A stretch of DNA of 64,000 nt from SSSZ01 sp036732025. Its GTDB lineage: Bacteria > Pseudomonadota > Gammaproteobacteria > Burkholderiales > Rhodocyclaceae. Position 1 is the first letter of the stretch. Each line of letters starts with the position of its first letter. The notes under the pieces are model-generated. The model saw nothing but the letters and a program-made list of their open reading frames with translations. It made no database searches and was not told the DNA's origin. The stretch is taken from the NCBI GenBank assembly GCA_036732025.1, contig DAINDE010000002.1, forward strand, positions 81,305-145,304, written 5' to 3'. Both the position numbers and the translations under genes were made by a program. Positions 24,549 through 32,775 of the stretch are shown here, piece by piece.

Positions 24549-26296
24549 AAACTGTTTGCCTGGCCGCGGCGGCGGCCTTCGTACTCACCGCCTGCAGCGC
24601 CCCGGTATCGCGGCCGGGCGAAACCTTCGACCGCATCAGCCAGGAGCTGGCGCAGGCGGCGGCCAGCAAGCCCAAGGCGGCGCCGGGCAGCGATGCCGTG
24701 GGCAAGGCCATGATGCCGCCCCTGCAACTGGACGCCCCGGTGGCGCCGACCCCCGAGCCCCGCTTCAATCTGGCGGTCAATAACGCCCCGGCCAGCCAGG
24801 TGTTCATGGCCATCGTCTCGGGCACCAAGTACAGCATGGTCTTCGCCCCGGACCTCACCGGCAATCTCACCCTCAACCTCAAGAACGTCACGGTGCGGGA
24901 AGCCCTCGACACCATCCGCGAACTCTACGGCTACGAATACCGGGTCCAGGGGTCGCGCATCATGATCCAGTCCAACGCCCTGCAGTCCCGCATCTACCAG
25001 ATCAACTACCTGGCCAGCCGGCGCCAGGGCACGAGCGATACCCGGGTCACCTCCAGTGCGCCCAGCGTGGTCAATCCCAGCGGTTCCTCCTCCGGCGCCG
25101 CCGGCGGCACCACCACTTCCTCCCAGAGCCCGGGCAGCACGCCCACCGGCGGCACGGTGCGCCAATCCGACAGCAGCCGGGTGCAGACCATTTCGGACAA
25201 CGATTTCTGGAAGGATCTGGGCAACGCCCTCGGCACCATCGTCGGCAACCAAGAGGGGCGCAGCGTCATCCTCAACCCGGTTTCCGGCGTGGTTCTGGTC
25301 AAGGCCCTGCCGGCCGAACTGCGGGCGGTGGAAAATTACCTCAAGGCGACGCAACTGGTGGTCGAGCGCCAGGTCATGCTGGAAGCCAAGATCCTGGAGG
25401 TGCGCCTGTCCGATTCCTTCCAGACCGGCATCAACTGGGCCAAGTTCACCGGCCACGACCAGCGCTGGGGTGTCGGCGTCATGGCGCCGGGCACCACCCT
25501 CGGCACCACCGGCACCCTCACCGGTTCCGCCACCGGCATCAACAGCGCCGGCGGCACCGGCGTCTCGGCGCTGCCCGGCGCCGCCGGCGCCATCACCACC
25601 ACCGCCTTGGGCAAGGGCTTCTTCGGGCTGGCCTTCCGCTCCGCCGATTTCGCCGCGCTGCTCTCCTTCCTCGAAAGCCAGGGCAACGTGCAGGTGCTCT
25701 CCAGCCCCCGCATCGCCACCATCAACAACCAGAAAGCCGTGCTCAAGGTGGGCGCCGACGACTACTTCGTCACCGGCGTCAGCACCACCACCACCACCAG
25801 CGGCACCGGCAACGTGGTCACCCCCAACATCACCCTGCAGCCCTTCTTCTCCGGCATTTCCCTCGACGTGACGCCGCAGATCGACGACGAGGGCAACATC
25901 ATCCTCCACGTCCACCCGGCGGTGACCCTGGTCGAGGAGAAAACCAAGCAGGTGGACCTGGGCAGCCTCGGCACCTTCACCCTGCCGCTGGCTTCCAGCA
26001 GCATCAACGAAACCGACAGCATCGTCCGCGTCCAGGACGGGAGCATCGTCGCCATCGGCGGCCTGATGAGCCAGGAGCAGAGCAACAACCGCAACGGCCT
26101 GCCCGGCATCAGCCGCGCCCCGGGCCTCGGCATGCTCTTCGGCCAGACCGGGGCCAGCCAGACCAAGCGCGAGCTGGTGATCCTCATCAAGCCCACGGTC
26201 ATCGCCGGCGACAGCGCCTGGCGCCAGGACCTGGCCGATACCCAGGACCGCCTGCAGGCCCTCGATCCGCGCCGCATCCAGTTCCAGGGCCAGTAA
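24545..26296 (+). CDS. mshL: Outer-membrane secretin MshL
   Basis: 583 aa. The lipobox LTAC gives a lipoprotein with Cys16 or so as the modified residue. N-terminal secretin N0/STN domain (FNLAVNNAPASQVFMAIVSG) and a second N-domain are separated by a Ser/Gly/Thr-rich linker (about 180-225); the C-terminal secretin barrel domain runs from about 280 to 560 (VQVLSSPRIATINNQKAVLK, GLMSQEQSNNRNGLPGIS). It forms the channel through which the pilus crosses the outer membrane. Coupled to mshK by ATGA; mshM follows 12 bp downstream. Confidence 0.95.
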   Translation: MKTVCLAAAAAFVLTACSAPVSRPGETFDRISQELAQAAASKPKAAPGSDAVGKAMMPPLQLDAPVAPTPEPRFNLAVNNAPASQVFMAIVSGTKYSMVFAPDLTGNLTLNLKNVTVREALDTIRELYGYEYRVQGSRIMIQSNALQSRIYQINYLASRRQGTSDTRVTSSAPSVVNPSGSSSGAAGGTTTSSQSPGSTPTGGTVRQSDSSRVQTISDNDFWKDLGNALGTIVGNQEGRSVILNPVSGVVLVKALPAELRAVENYLKATQLVVERQVMLEAKILEVRLSDSFQTGINWAKFTGHDQRWGVGVMAPGTTLGTTGTLTGSATGINSAGGTGVSALPGAAGAITTTALGKGFFGLAFRSADFAALLSFLESQGNVQVLSSPRIATINNQKAVLKVGADDYFVTGVSTTTTTSGTGNVVTPNITLQPFFSGISLDVTPQIDDEGNIILHVHPAVTLVEEKTKQVDLGSLGTFTLPLASSSINETDSIVRVQDGSIVAIGGLMSQEQSNNRNGLPGISRAPGLGMLFGQTGASQTKRELVILIKPTVIAGDSAWRQDLADTQDRLQALDPRRIQFQGQ

Positions 26297-26308
26297 GAAG
26301 GGGCCGGG

Positions 26309-27136
26309 GTGTACCTCGAACATTTCGGGCTTACCGAGCCGCCCTTCGGCATCACGCCGGACACCAGTTTCATCTTCGGTACCCGCAGCCACCAGGAAGC
26401 CCTCAACACGCTGCTGGTGGCCATCAACGGCGGCGAGGGCTTCATCAAGATCGCCGGCGAGGTGGGTACCGGCAAGACCCTTCTCTGCCGCCGGCTGCTG
26501 CAGGCCCTGCCCAAGGAAGTCATCTCCGCCTACCTGCCCAACCCCTACCTGGCGCCCCGCACCCTCATGCTGGCCCTGGCCGAGGAACTGCAACTGCCGG
26601 TGGATACCGGCGCCGACGACTACCACCTGCTGCAAAGCCTCAACCGGGCCCTGATGGGCTACGCCGCCCTCAACCGGCCGGTAGTGCTGTGCATCGACGA
26701 AGCCCAGGCCATGCCCCTGGAAACCCTCGAAGCCCTGCGCCTGCTGTCCAACCTGGAGACGGAAAAGCGCAAGCTCCTGCAGATCGTCCTCTTTGGCCAG
26801 CCGGAGCTGGATGAAAAGCTGGCCCAGCCCTCGGTCCGCCAGTTGCGCCAGCGCATCGCCTTCCACTATCGCCTGCAGGGGCTGGCGCGCCAGGAGACCG
26901 AGAACTACCTGGACCACCGGCTGCGGGTGGCCGGTTACCGGGGTGACGGCATCTTCGCCAACGGCGCGGTGCGCGCCCTGCACCGCGCCAGCCGGGGAAC
27001 GCCCCGCCTCCTCAACATCCTCGCCCACAAGTCGCTGCTCGCCGTCTTCGGCGAAGGCCGGCGCGTAGTCAAGGCCGGCCATGTGCGGCGGGCGGCGGCG
27101 GACACGGAAGGCGCCACGGCGCCTGGATGGTGGTGA
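26309..27136 (+). CDS. mshM: MSHA biogenesis AAA ATPase MshM (ExeA-like)
   Basis: 275 aa from GTG 26309. MYLEHFGLTEPPFGITPDTS is the hallmark N-terminus of ExeA/MshM ATPases; Walker A is GEVGTGKT (about 50-57) and Walker B LCIDEAQ (about 130). No C-terminal membrane or peptidoglycan-binding domain is present, unlike ExeA. It probably helps secretin assembly through the wall. The gene lies between mshL and mshN, as in Vibrio. Confidence 0.92.
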   Translation: MYLEHFGLTEPPFGITPDTSFIFGTRSHQEALNTLLVAINGGEGFIKIAGEVGTGKTLLCRRLLQALPKEVISAYLPNPYLAPRTLMLALAEELQLPVDTGADDYHLLQSLNRALMGYAALNRPVVLCIDEAQAMPLETLEALRLLSNLETEKRKLLQIVLFGQPELDEKLAQPSVRQLRQRIAFHYRLQGLARQETENYLDHRLRVAGYRGDGIFANGAVRALHRASRGTPRLLNILAHKSLLAVFGEGRRVVKAGHVRRAAADTEGATAPGWW

Positions 27137-27137
27137 G

Positions 27138-28277
27138 ATGAGCCTGATCAATCAGATGCTGCGGGACCTGGAGGAACGCCGTGCCGACGATTTGGGGCGT
27201 GCTGGCCTGCAGCGCGATATCCGCCCCCTGCCCGAGCTCCGTTCGCCGCGCCCGGTCTGGCCGGTAGCCTTGGCAGTCGCGGTACTGGGCGGCGTAGCCG
27301 TCGCTGGCTGGGCGCTTTACGGCCCCGGTCCGGCGGCACGATCGCAAGCCGTGGTGACGCCTCCGCCGAGCCCGCCACCGGTGGCGGTGACACCCCTCCC
27401 ACCCATGCCAGCCCTGCCGCCAGAAGCCCTGCTGCCGAGGGAGGCGGAAGCACCCCAGCCGGATGAGGCCCTCCGCCTCACTCTGGCGTTGCAGAGCGTT
27501 CCCAACGGCCTGGCGGCGACTCCGGCGGCGGCCACCGTGCCACCGTCCGCGGCAGTCCAGCCGGCACTGGCGGCGCCCGCGCCCATCGCTGTTGCGGTAC
27601 CGGCGGTTTCGGAAAAGCCGGCGTCGGCCCGCCCGGTCGTGGCGACGCCGGGCAAACCGGTTGCGGCGGAGACTGCGGCCGACGCCGTCATCGAAAAGTC
27701 GGTCAGCGTCGCCACGCCGCGGGAGCGGGCCGAGGCGGACTTCCGCCGCGCCCAGGCGGCTTTGGCAGGCGGCCGTGCTGCCGAAGCGGCGGACGCCCTG
27801 GCCAGCGCCCTGCGCCAGGATCCGACGCACCTGCAGGCACGCCAGGCCCTGGTGCGCAGCCAGGTGGACGGCCACCGGCTCGACGAGGCCGAAAGCACTC
27901 TGCGGGAAGGCGTCGAGCTGTTGCCGGCCCAGATCGGCTGGGCCATGAACCTGGCGCGCCTGCAGGTGGAGCGCAACGATCTCGCCGCTGCCGGCCGCAC
28001 CCTGGCGCGTTCCGCTTCATTCGCAAGCCGCAGCGCCGACTACCAGGGTTTCTTCGGCCATGTCCAGCATCGCCTGGGGCAGTACCGGGAGGCCGCCGCC
28101 GCGTACCAGAACGCCATCCGGCTGGCGCCGGCGGACGGACGCTGGTGGCTGGGGCTGGCCCTGGCCCTGGAGGCCGACGGCCAGGGCGGCGAGGCCAGGG
28201 AAGCATTCCGCAAGGCGCTGGCGGCCGGCAATCTGGGGCCGGAACTGACCAGCCTCGCCGAGCACCGCACCCGCTGA
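27138..28277 (+). CDS. mshN: MshN-like TPR protein
   Basis: 379 aa. MSLINQMLRDLEERRAD is the conserved N-terminus of MshN and of GspB-type proteins. One transmembrane helix (about 41-60), a long Pro/Ala-rich linker (about 70-195) that should span periplasm, then TPR repeats (about 205-375). It starts 1 bp after mshM stop and is the last gene of the locus; it faces comF tail to tail with 8 bp between the stops. Confidence 0.88.
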   Translation: MSLINQMLRDLEERRADDLGRAGLQRDIRPLPELRSPRPVWPVALAVAVLGGVAVAGWALYGPGPAARSQAVVTPPPSPPPVAVTPLPPMPALPPEALLPREAEAPQPDEALRLTLALQSVPNGLAATPAAATVPPSAAVQPALAAPAPIAVAVPAVSEKPASARPVVATPGKPVAAETAADAVIEKSVSVATPRERAEADFRRAQAALAGGRAAEAADALASALRQDPTHLQARQALVRSQVDGHRLDEAESTLREGVELLPAQIGWAMNLARLQVERNDLAAAGRTLARSASFASRSADYQGFFGHVQHRLGQYREAAAAYQNAIRLAPADGRWWLGLALALEADGQGGEAREAFRKALAAGNLGPELTSLAEHRTR

Positions 28278-28285
28278 GCCGCCTT

Positions 28286-28957
28286 TCAGCCGGAGCGCAG
28301 GGCCCGGCCGATCACCGCCACCCACACCGTCGCCGCCCCATGCAGCTTGAGGGTGCGGGCGGCTTCGTCGAGGGTGGCGCCGCTGGTCATCACGTCATCC
28401 ACCAGCAGGATGGATTCGTCCGTGAGGTCGCGGCGGCAGCCGAAGGCCCGGCGTACGTTGGCGGCCCGTTCGGCGAGAGGGAGGCTCGCCTGGGGCGGCG
28501 TCGCCCGCAGGCGTTCCAGGCAGTCCGGGTCGCTGCCCCGGCGCGCGGCCCGGGCCAGGCACCGGGCGATTTCGCCTGCCTGGTTGAAGCCTCTTTCCCG
28601 GAGGCGCTCAGGATGGAGGGGCAGCGGCACCACGCGGTCGAACGGCTCCGCCGGCAACGCTGCCGCCAGGGCTTGGCCGAAGCAGCGGGCGAGGGCCAAC
28701 TGGTGCCCGTACTTGAGGGCATGCACCAGGCGATCCAGGGGAAAGGCATAGCGGTAGAGGGCAAGGGTTCCGTCGAAGGCCGGTGGATGCGCCAGACAGC
28801 GCCCGCAGCGCTCGCCATGGGTGGTGGCCTCGGCGCACTGGGGGCAGCGGGCCGCCGGCAGGGACGGCAAATCGCCCAGACAGGGCGGGCACAGGGCTGC
28901 CGCTCCGCTGTCGGCCCCGCAGAGCACGCAGGAACCGGGCAGCAGGGCTGCGCTCAT
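28286..28957 (-). CDS. comF: ComF family protein (phosphoribosyltransferase-like)
   Basis: 223 aa from ATG 28957; an in-frame ATG at 29011 would add 18 residues but lies on the -35 of the bioB promoter. Two zinc-type Cys clusters (CVLC..CPPC and CPQC..CGRC) precede a type I phosphoribosyltransferase fold with the PRPP loop ILLVDDVMTSGAT near the C-terminus. In naturally competent bacteria ComF helps handle incoming single-stranded DNA. It is divergent from bioB, a common pairing. Confidence 0.85.
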   Translation of the reverse strand: MSAALLPGSCVLCGADSGAAALCPPCLGDLPSLPAARCPQCAEATTHGERCGRCLAHPPAFDGTLALYRYAFPLDRLVHALKYGHQLALARCFGQALAAALPAEPFDRVVPLPLHPERLRERGFNQAGEIARCLARAARRGSDPDCLERLRATPPQASLPLAERAANVRRAFGCRRDLTDESILLVDDVMTSGATLDEAARTLKLHGAATVWVAVIGRALRSG

Positions 28958-29004
28958 GGGACGGCCGATGCCGGCCAGGGCACCTGCCGCCCCTTGGGGT
29001 AAAA

Positions 29005-29034
29005 TTGACATTGAATCTGCGCCTCGTCGATAAT
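29005..29034 (+). promoter_or_regulatory. bioB promoter
   Basis: Perfect -35 TTGACA (29005-29010), 18-bp spacer, -10 GATAAT (29029-29034, 5 of 6). Transcription would start near 29041, giving a leader of about 64 nt before bioB. The -35 falls exactly on a possible upstream start codon of comF on the other strand. Confidence 0.7.
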
Positions 29035-29104
29035 TCATAATTACCGTTCAGTCCGCCAAGCGGATCGGGCGCATTATCCCTCTGTTTTGCTGAAGGTTTC
29101 ACCT

Positions 29105-30088
29105 ATGCACGCTTCTTCCCTCGCCGCCGTCCCCACGCCGGACGCCGCCCCCGACCGCCACCTGTGGACCGTCGAGGAAATCCTGGCGCTTTACGAGATG
29201 CCCCTCATGGATCTCATCTGGCGCGCCCAGGGGATGCATCGCCAGCACTTCGACCCCAATGCCGTCCAGCGTTCCACCCTGTTGTCGGTGAAGACCGGCG
29301 GCTGCTCGGAGGATTGCGGTTACTGTTCCCAGTCGGCCCGGCACAAGACCGGCACCGAGCGCGAGCGCCTCCTGGAAGTAGAGGAAGTCGTCTCCGCCGC
29401 CAAGGTGGCCAAGGACAAGGGCGCCTCACGCTTCTGCATGGGCGCCGCCTGGCGCGGCCCCAAGGACAAGGATCTCGACCACGTCCTCGAAATGGTCCGG
29501 GAAGTGAAGGCCCTCGGCCTGCAGACCTGCGTCACCCTCGGCATGCTCAAGGAAGGCCAGGCCGAGAAGCTCAAGGAAGCCGGCCTCGACTATTACAACC
29601 ACAACGTCGATACCGACAAGGATTTCTACGGCCAGGTCATCAAGTCCCATAGCCACGACGACCGCCTCGATACCCTGAGCCAGGTACGGGACGCTGGCAT
29701 CAGCGTGTGCTCCGGCGGCATCATCGGCATGGGCGAATCGCGCCGGAACCGCGCCGCCATGATCGTGCAACTGGCCAACCTGCCCAAGGCGCCGGAATCG
29801 GTGCCTATCAACAACCTCGTTCCCATTCCAGGGACGCCCCTGGCCGACGTGCCGCCCCTCGATCCCTTCGAGTTCGTTCGCACCATCGCCGCTGCCCGCA
29901 TCGCCATGCCCACCTCCTGGGTGCGCCTGTCCGCCGGGCGCCAGGAAATGAGCGACGAACTACAGGCCCTGTGCTTCCTGGCCGGCGCCAATTCGATGTT
30001 CTACGGCGACCACCTGCTGACCACCGGTAATCCGGACACCAGCGACGACGATGCACTCTTCGCCCGCCTCGGCCTGACCGCGGTGTGA
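29105..30088 (+). CDS. bioB: Biotin synthase
   Basis: 327 aa radical-SAM enzyme that inserts sulfur into dethiobiotin. The 4Fe-4S motif CSEDCGYC supplies C67, C71 and C74; the 2Fe-2S ligands are also in place (RFCMGAAWRGP, TCVTLGML, ISVCSGGIIGMGE). ATG 29105 has an SD-like GAAGG in front. The stop overlaps the bioC start as GTGTGA, so the two biotin genes are co-translated. Confidence 0.98.
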   Translation: MHASSLAAVPTPDAAPDRHLWTVEEILALYEMPLMDLIWRAQGMHRQHFDPNAVQRSTLLSVKTGGCSEDCGYCSQSARHKTGTERERLLEVEEVVSAAKVAKDKGASRFCMGAAWRGPKDKDLDHVLEMVREVKALGLQTCVTLGMLKEGQAEKLKEAGLDYYNHNVDTDKDFYGQVIKSHSHDDRLDTLSQVRDAGISVCSGGIIGMGESRRNRAAMIVQLANLPKAPESVPINNLVPIPGTPLADVPPLDPFEFVRTIAAARIAMPTSWVRLSAGRQEMSDELQALCFLAGANSMFYGDHLLTTGNPDTSDDDALFARLGLTAV

Positions 30089-30969
30089 CCGGCGGTTTCA
30101 TCGATCCCGCCCAGGTCCGGCGGCGCTTTGCCCGGGCTGCCGCCGGCTACGGCCAGGCCGATTTCTTCGCCCGGGAAATCGATCGGCGCATGCAGGAGCG
30201 CCTCGACTACGTGCGCATCGAGCCCCGTCGTATCGTCGACCTCGGTTGCAGCCGGGGCGCCAGCCTGCCGGGGCTGCGGGCCCGTTATCCGGACGCCCTG
30301 GCCGTTGGCGTCGACCTGGTGCCGGAAATGCTGGCGGGGCTCGCCACCGCCCGTTCGCCCTGGCCCCGCTGGCTGAAATTTGGCCGCGAGGCCGGTCCCG
30401 CCTTCGTCGCCGCCGACGCCCTGCGCCTGCCCTTGCGCCCCGCCTGTGCCGGGCTGGTGTGGTCCAACCTGCTGCTCCACTGGCTCGATGACCCCCTGCC
30501 GCTTCTGGCCGAGGCCCATCGTGTCCTGGAGGTGGGCGGCCTGCTCATGTTCTCGACCCTGGGGCCAGACACCTTCAAGGAGTTGCGTACCGCCTTCGCC
30601 GACGGCTACGCCCATACCCAGCGCACCATCGACATGCACGACCTGGGGGACATGCTGGTGGCCACGGGCTTTGCCGATCCGGTCATGGACATGGAGGTGG
30701 TCAGGCTCACTTACGACTCCTTCGATGCCATGCTCGCCGAACTGCGGGCGGCGGGATCGAGCTGCGCCATGAAGGCCCGTCGCCATGGCCTGACCGGAAA
30801 GGCAGCCTGGGCCGCGGCGCGGGCCGCCTACGAGGCCCGCCGCGTCGAGGGCAAACTGCCGGCCACCTTCGAGGTGGTCTATGGCCATGCCTGGAAGGCC
30901 GCTCCCCGACAGGCGCCGGACGGCCGGGCCATCGTCCGCTTCGAGCCCGGGCACCGCTCCCGCTCGTGA
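30085..30969 (+). CDS. bioC: Malonyl-ACP O-methyltransferase BioC
   Basis: 294 aa from GTG 30085, overlapping bioB. The N-terminal DPAQVRRRFARAAAGY is the BioC opening motif; the SAM-binding motif I is IVDLGCSRGASLP, slightly unusual in having SRG instead of the common GTG/PG. LLMFSTLGPDTFKEL and AVHTQRTIDMHDLGD-like segments also fit. It methylates malonyl-ACP to let fatty-acid synthesis build pimelate. It abuts msrQ tail to tail with no base between the stops. Confidence 0.93.
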   Translation: MTGGFIDPAQVRRRFARAAAGYGQADFFAREIDRRMQERLDYVRIEPRRIVDLGCSRGASLPGLRARYPDALAVGVDLVPEMLAGLATARSPWPRWLKFGREAGPAFVAADALRLPLRPACAGLVWSNLLLHWLDDPLPLLAEAHRVLEVGGLLMFSTLGPDTFKELRTAFADGYAHTQRTIDMHDLGDMLVATGFADPVMDMEVVRLTYDSFDAMLAELRAAGSSCAMKARRHGLTGKAAWAAARAAYEARRVEGKLPATFEVVYGHAWKAAPRQAPDGRAIVRFEPGHRSRS

Positions 30970-31641
30970 CTACTCGGGCCGGCGCTCGACGAAGCGTATC
31001 GGCTGCACCGCCGCTGGCCGGGGGGCGGGGAAGGGGCCGTGGCGGCGAATGCGGTCCTTGATCCGCCAGCCGAGGAGCATGGCCACCATCAGGCCATAGG
31101 CGATGGGCCAGAGGATGGCCGTGGCCTTCACCAGCCAGAAATAATGCAGGGTCGCCAGGATGGCGATGAGATAGATGCTGCGGTGGAGCTCCTGCCAGCG
31201 CTTGCCGCCCAGGCGGCGGATGGCGAACTGGTTGGAGGTGAGGGCCAGGGGCAGCATCAGTGCCAGGGCGCTGAAACCGACCGTGACGAAGGGGCGTTTG
31301 ATCACGTCGGCGGCGATTTCCCCGATGTCGAAGCTGTGGTCGAAGCCGATGAAGCTCAGGAAATGCAGGCAACCGTAGAAGAAGGTGAACAGGCCCAGCA
31401 TGCGGCGCAGGCGCAGCAGCCAGTGGGACTGGGTGAGGGCGCGCAGCGGCGAGACGGCCAGGGTGGCCAGAAGAAAATTGAAGGTCCAGGTGCCGGTGAA
31501 GCGCTGCACGAATTCCACCGGGTTGGGGCCGAAGTCGCCCTGGTAGGCGGCTACGGCCAGGCGGCCGAGGGGCAGCAGGGCGGCGGCGAAAACGGCGGCC
31601 TTGACGGCCGCCAGTTGGCGCGAGTTCGGGTTCCAGGCCAT
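30970..31641 (-). CDS. msrQ: Haem-binding membrane subunit MsrQ
   Basis: 223 aa with six hydrophobic helices and the ferric-reductase-like pattern of MsrQ (FYGCLHFLSF, ELHRSIYLIAILATLHYFWL) whose histidines bind haem b. It passes electrons from the quinone pool to periplasmic MsrP for repair of methionine sulfoxides. It lies 1 bp downstream of msrP on the same strand; in E. coli the pair is induced by hypochlorite, but no operator is visible here. Confidence 0.95.
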   Translation of the reverse strand: MAWNPNSRQLAAVKAAVFAAALLPLGRLAVAAYQGDFGPNPVEFVQRFTGTWTFNFLLATLAVSPLRALTQSHWLLRLRRMLGLFTFFYGCLHFLSFIGFDHSFDIGEIAADVIKRPFVTVGFSALALMLPLALTSNQFAIRRLGGKRWQELHRSIYLIAILATLHYFWLVKATAILWPIAYGLMVAMLLGWRIKDRIRRHGPFPAPRPAAVQPIRFVERRPE

Positions 31642-31642
31642 G

Positions 31643-32560
31643 TCAGAAGAACTTTTTCAGGTCCATGCCCGAGTATAGCCGGCCCACCTGTTCCCCGTAG
31701 CCGTTGAAGGGCAGGGTCCGGCGCTTGAAGAACTCGCCCAGGCGCCGCTCGTGGCTCTGGCTCCAGCGCCGGTGGGGGACGTCGGGATTGACGTTGGAGT
31801 AGAAGCCGTATTCGCTGGGGGCCGCCTTCATCCAGGTGGTGTCCGGCTGCCGCTCCACGAAGCTGACGCGGACAATGGACTTGGCCCCCTTGAAACCATA
31901 CTTCCAGGGTACCACCAGGCGCAGCGGCGCCCCGTTCTGCTTGGGCATCGCCTCGCCGTACATGCCCACCGCCAGGAGCGTCAGGGGATGCATGGCCTCG
32001 TCCAGGCGCAGGGCTTCCAGGTAGGGCCAGTCGAGGAAGGGGGCGCGCACGAAGGGCATCTGCTCCGGGTCGGCAAGGGAGCGGAATTCCACGAACTTGG
32101 CGTTGCCGGTGACGTTGGCCCGCTTCACCAGCTCGGAGAAGGGGAAGCCGACCCAGGGGATGACAGCGCTCCAGCCCTCGACACAGCGCAGGCGGTAGAC
32201 CCGTTCTTCCAGGGGCGCCCATTTCAGGATGTCCTCGATGCCAAAAGTGAGGGGGGTCTTCACCGCGCCGTCGACGGTGATGGTCCACGGCCGGGTGCGC
32301 AGACGATGGGCGTGGCGGGCCGGGCTGTCCTTGTCGGGGCCGAATTCGTAGAAATTGCCGTAGGCGGTGACGCTTTCCATGGGCGTCGGCTTCTCGTCGA
32401 GCGAATAGGGGCCGGGCCGAACGCCTTCCAGCCGCGTCCCGGTGGGCTGGGCGCCCGCTTCGGGCACGCCCAGGGTGGCCAGGAGGCCGAGGCCGGTGCC
32501 GGCCTGGAGGAAGCGGCGCCGCGACGCGTAGGTGGCGGCGGGCGTGATTTCCGAGGGAGG
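31643..32560 (-). CDS. msrP: Protein-methionine-sulfoxide reductase catalytic subunit MsrP (5' end lost in assembly gap)
   Basis: 305 aa visible, N-terminus missing. The reading frame opens from the gap with PPSEITPAATYASRRRFLQA, the normal MsrP beginning just before the twin-arginine signal (SRRRFLQ), so only some 10 residues and the start codon are lost. The molybdenum cofactor cysteine is in YRLRCVEGWS. It repairs oxidised methionine in periplasmic proteins with MsrQ. The open frame that continues beyond the Ns is G/T-rich junk in this strand sense and is not counted. Confidence 0.93.
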   Translation of the reverse strand, partial: PPSEITPAATYASRRRFLQAGTGLGLLATLGVPEAGAQPTGTRLEGVRPGPYSLDEKPTPMESVTAYGNFYEFGPDKDSPARHAHRLRTRPWTITVDGAVKTPLTFGIEDILKWAPLEERVYRLRCVEGWSAVIPWVGFPFSELVKRANVTGNAKFVEFRSLADPEQMPFVRAPFLDWPYLEALRLDEAMHPLTLLAVGMYGEAMPKQNGAPLRLVVPWKYGFKGAKSIVRVSFVERQPDTTWMKAAPSEYGFYSNVNPDVPHRRWSQSHERRLGEFFKRRTLPFNGYGEQVGRLYSGMDLKKFF

Positions 32561-32561
32561 G

Positions 32562-32571
32562 NNNNNNNNNN
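32562..32571. other. Assembly gap (10 Ns)
   Basis: Ten Ns in a row mark a scaffold join of unknown true size. It falls at the 5' end of msrP. Everything on the right side was joined by the assembler and the physical distance is not known. Confidence 0.99.
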
Positions 32572-32672
32572 GGCTTGGTGCCGTTGCGGGGGGCGGGCTG
32601 GTTGTTTGGGGCCCGGTTCGTTTTTGGGGGGGGGGGGTGTTTTTTCTTTGTTTGGTTGGGGGGCGGGGCGGC
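32572..32672. other. Low-complexity G/T-rich tract at contig end
   Basis: About 100 bp made almost only of G and T on the plus strand, with a run of about 13 G followed by T-runs, unlike anything else in the window. Being next to Ns it is probably poor-quality contig-end sequence rather than biology. Confidence 0.75.
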
Positions 32673-32688
32673 AGATCAGCATGGCGGT

Positions 32689-32756
32689 GTCCAATCAAGT
32701 GCAGTCGACCATTGGTCGCTGCCGCACCGGAAATCTTACGGTGCAGACGATTGGAC
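32689..32756. repeat. Nested inverted repeats downstream of the HDOD gene
   Basis: GTCCAATC (32689-32696) pairs with GATTGGAC (32749-32756); inside lie CGACC-ATT-GGTCG (about 32706-32718) and GCACCG with CGGTGC around a 9-nt loop. The element stands 20 bp after the HDOD gene stop (minus strand) and has no T-run. It may be a strong structured 3' end or part of a repeat broken by the gap. Confidence 0.5.
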
Positions 32757-32775
32757 TCGCCGCCGTGGCGATGGT

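Noticed and set aside
24137..27151. 1004-codon minus-strand frame opposite mshL and mshM
   Set aside because: Antisense shadow with no family features; mshL and mshM explain the region completely.
11323..28277. Type II secretion system instead of a pilus
   Set aside because: No GspG/GspD-GspC-GspL/M pattern; MshM, MshN, MshP and MshQ-like genes and MshA-type pilins fit an MSHA pilus better.
32572..32772. Coding extension of msrP or a new ORF across the Ns
   Set aside because: The frames exist only because the tract is low-complexity; no start, family or normal composition is seen.
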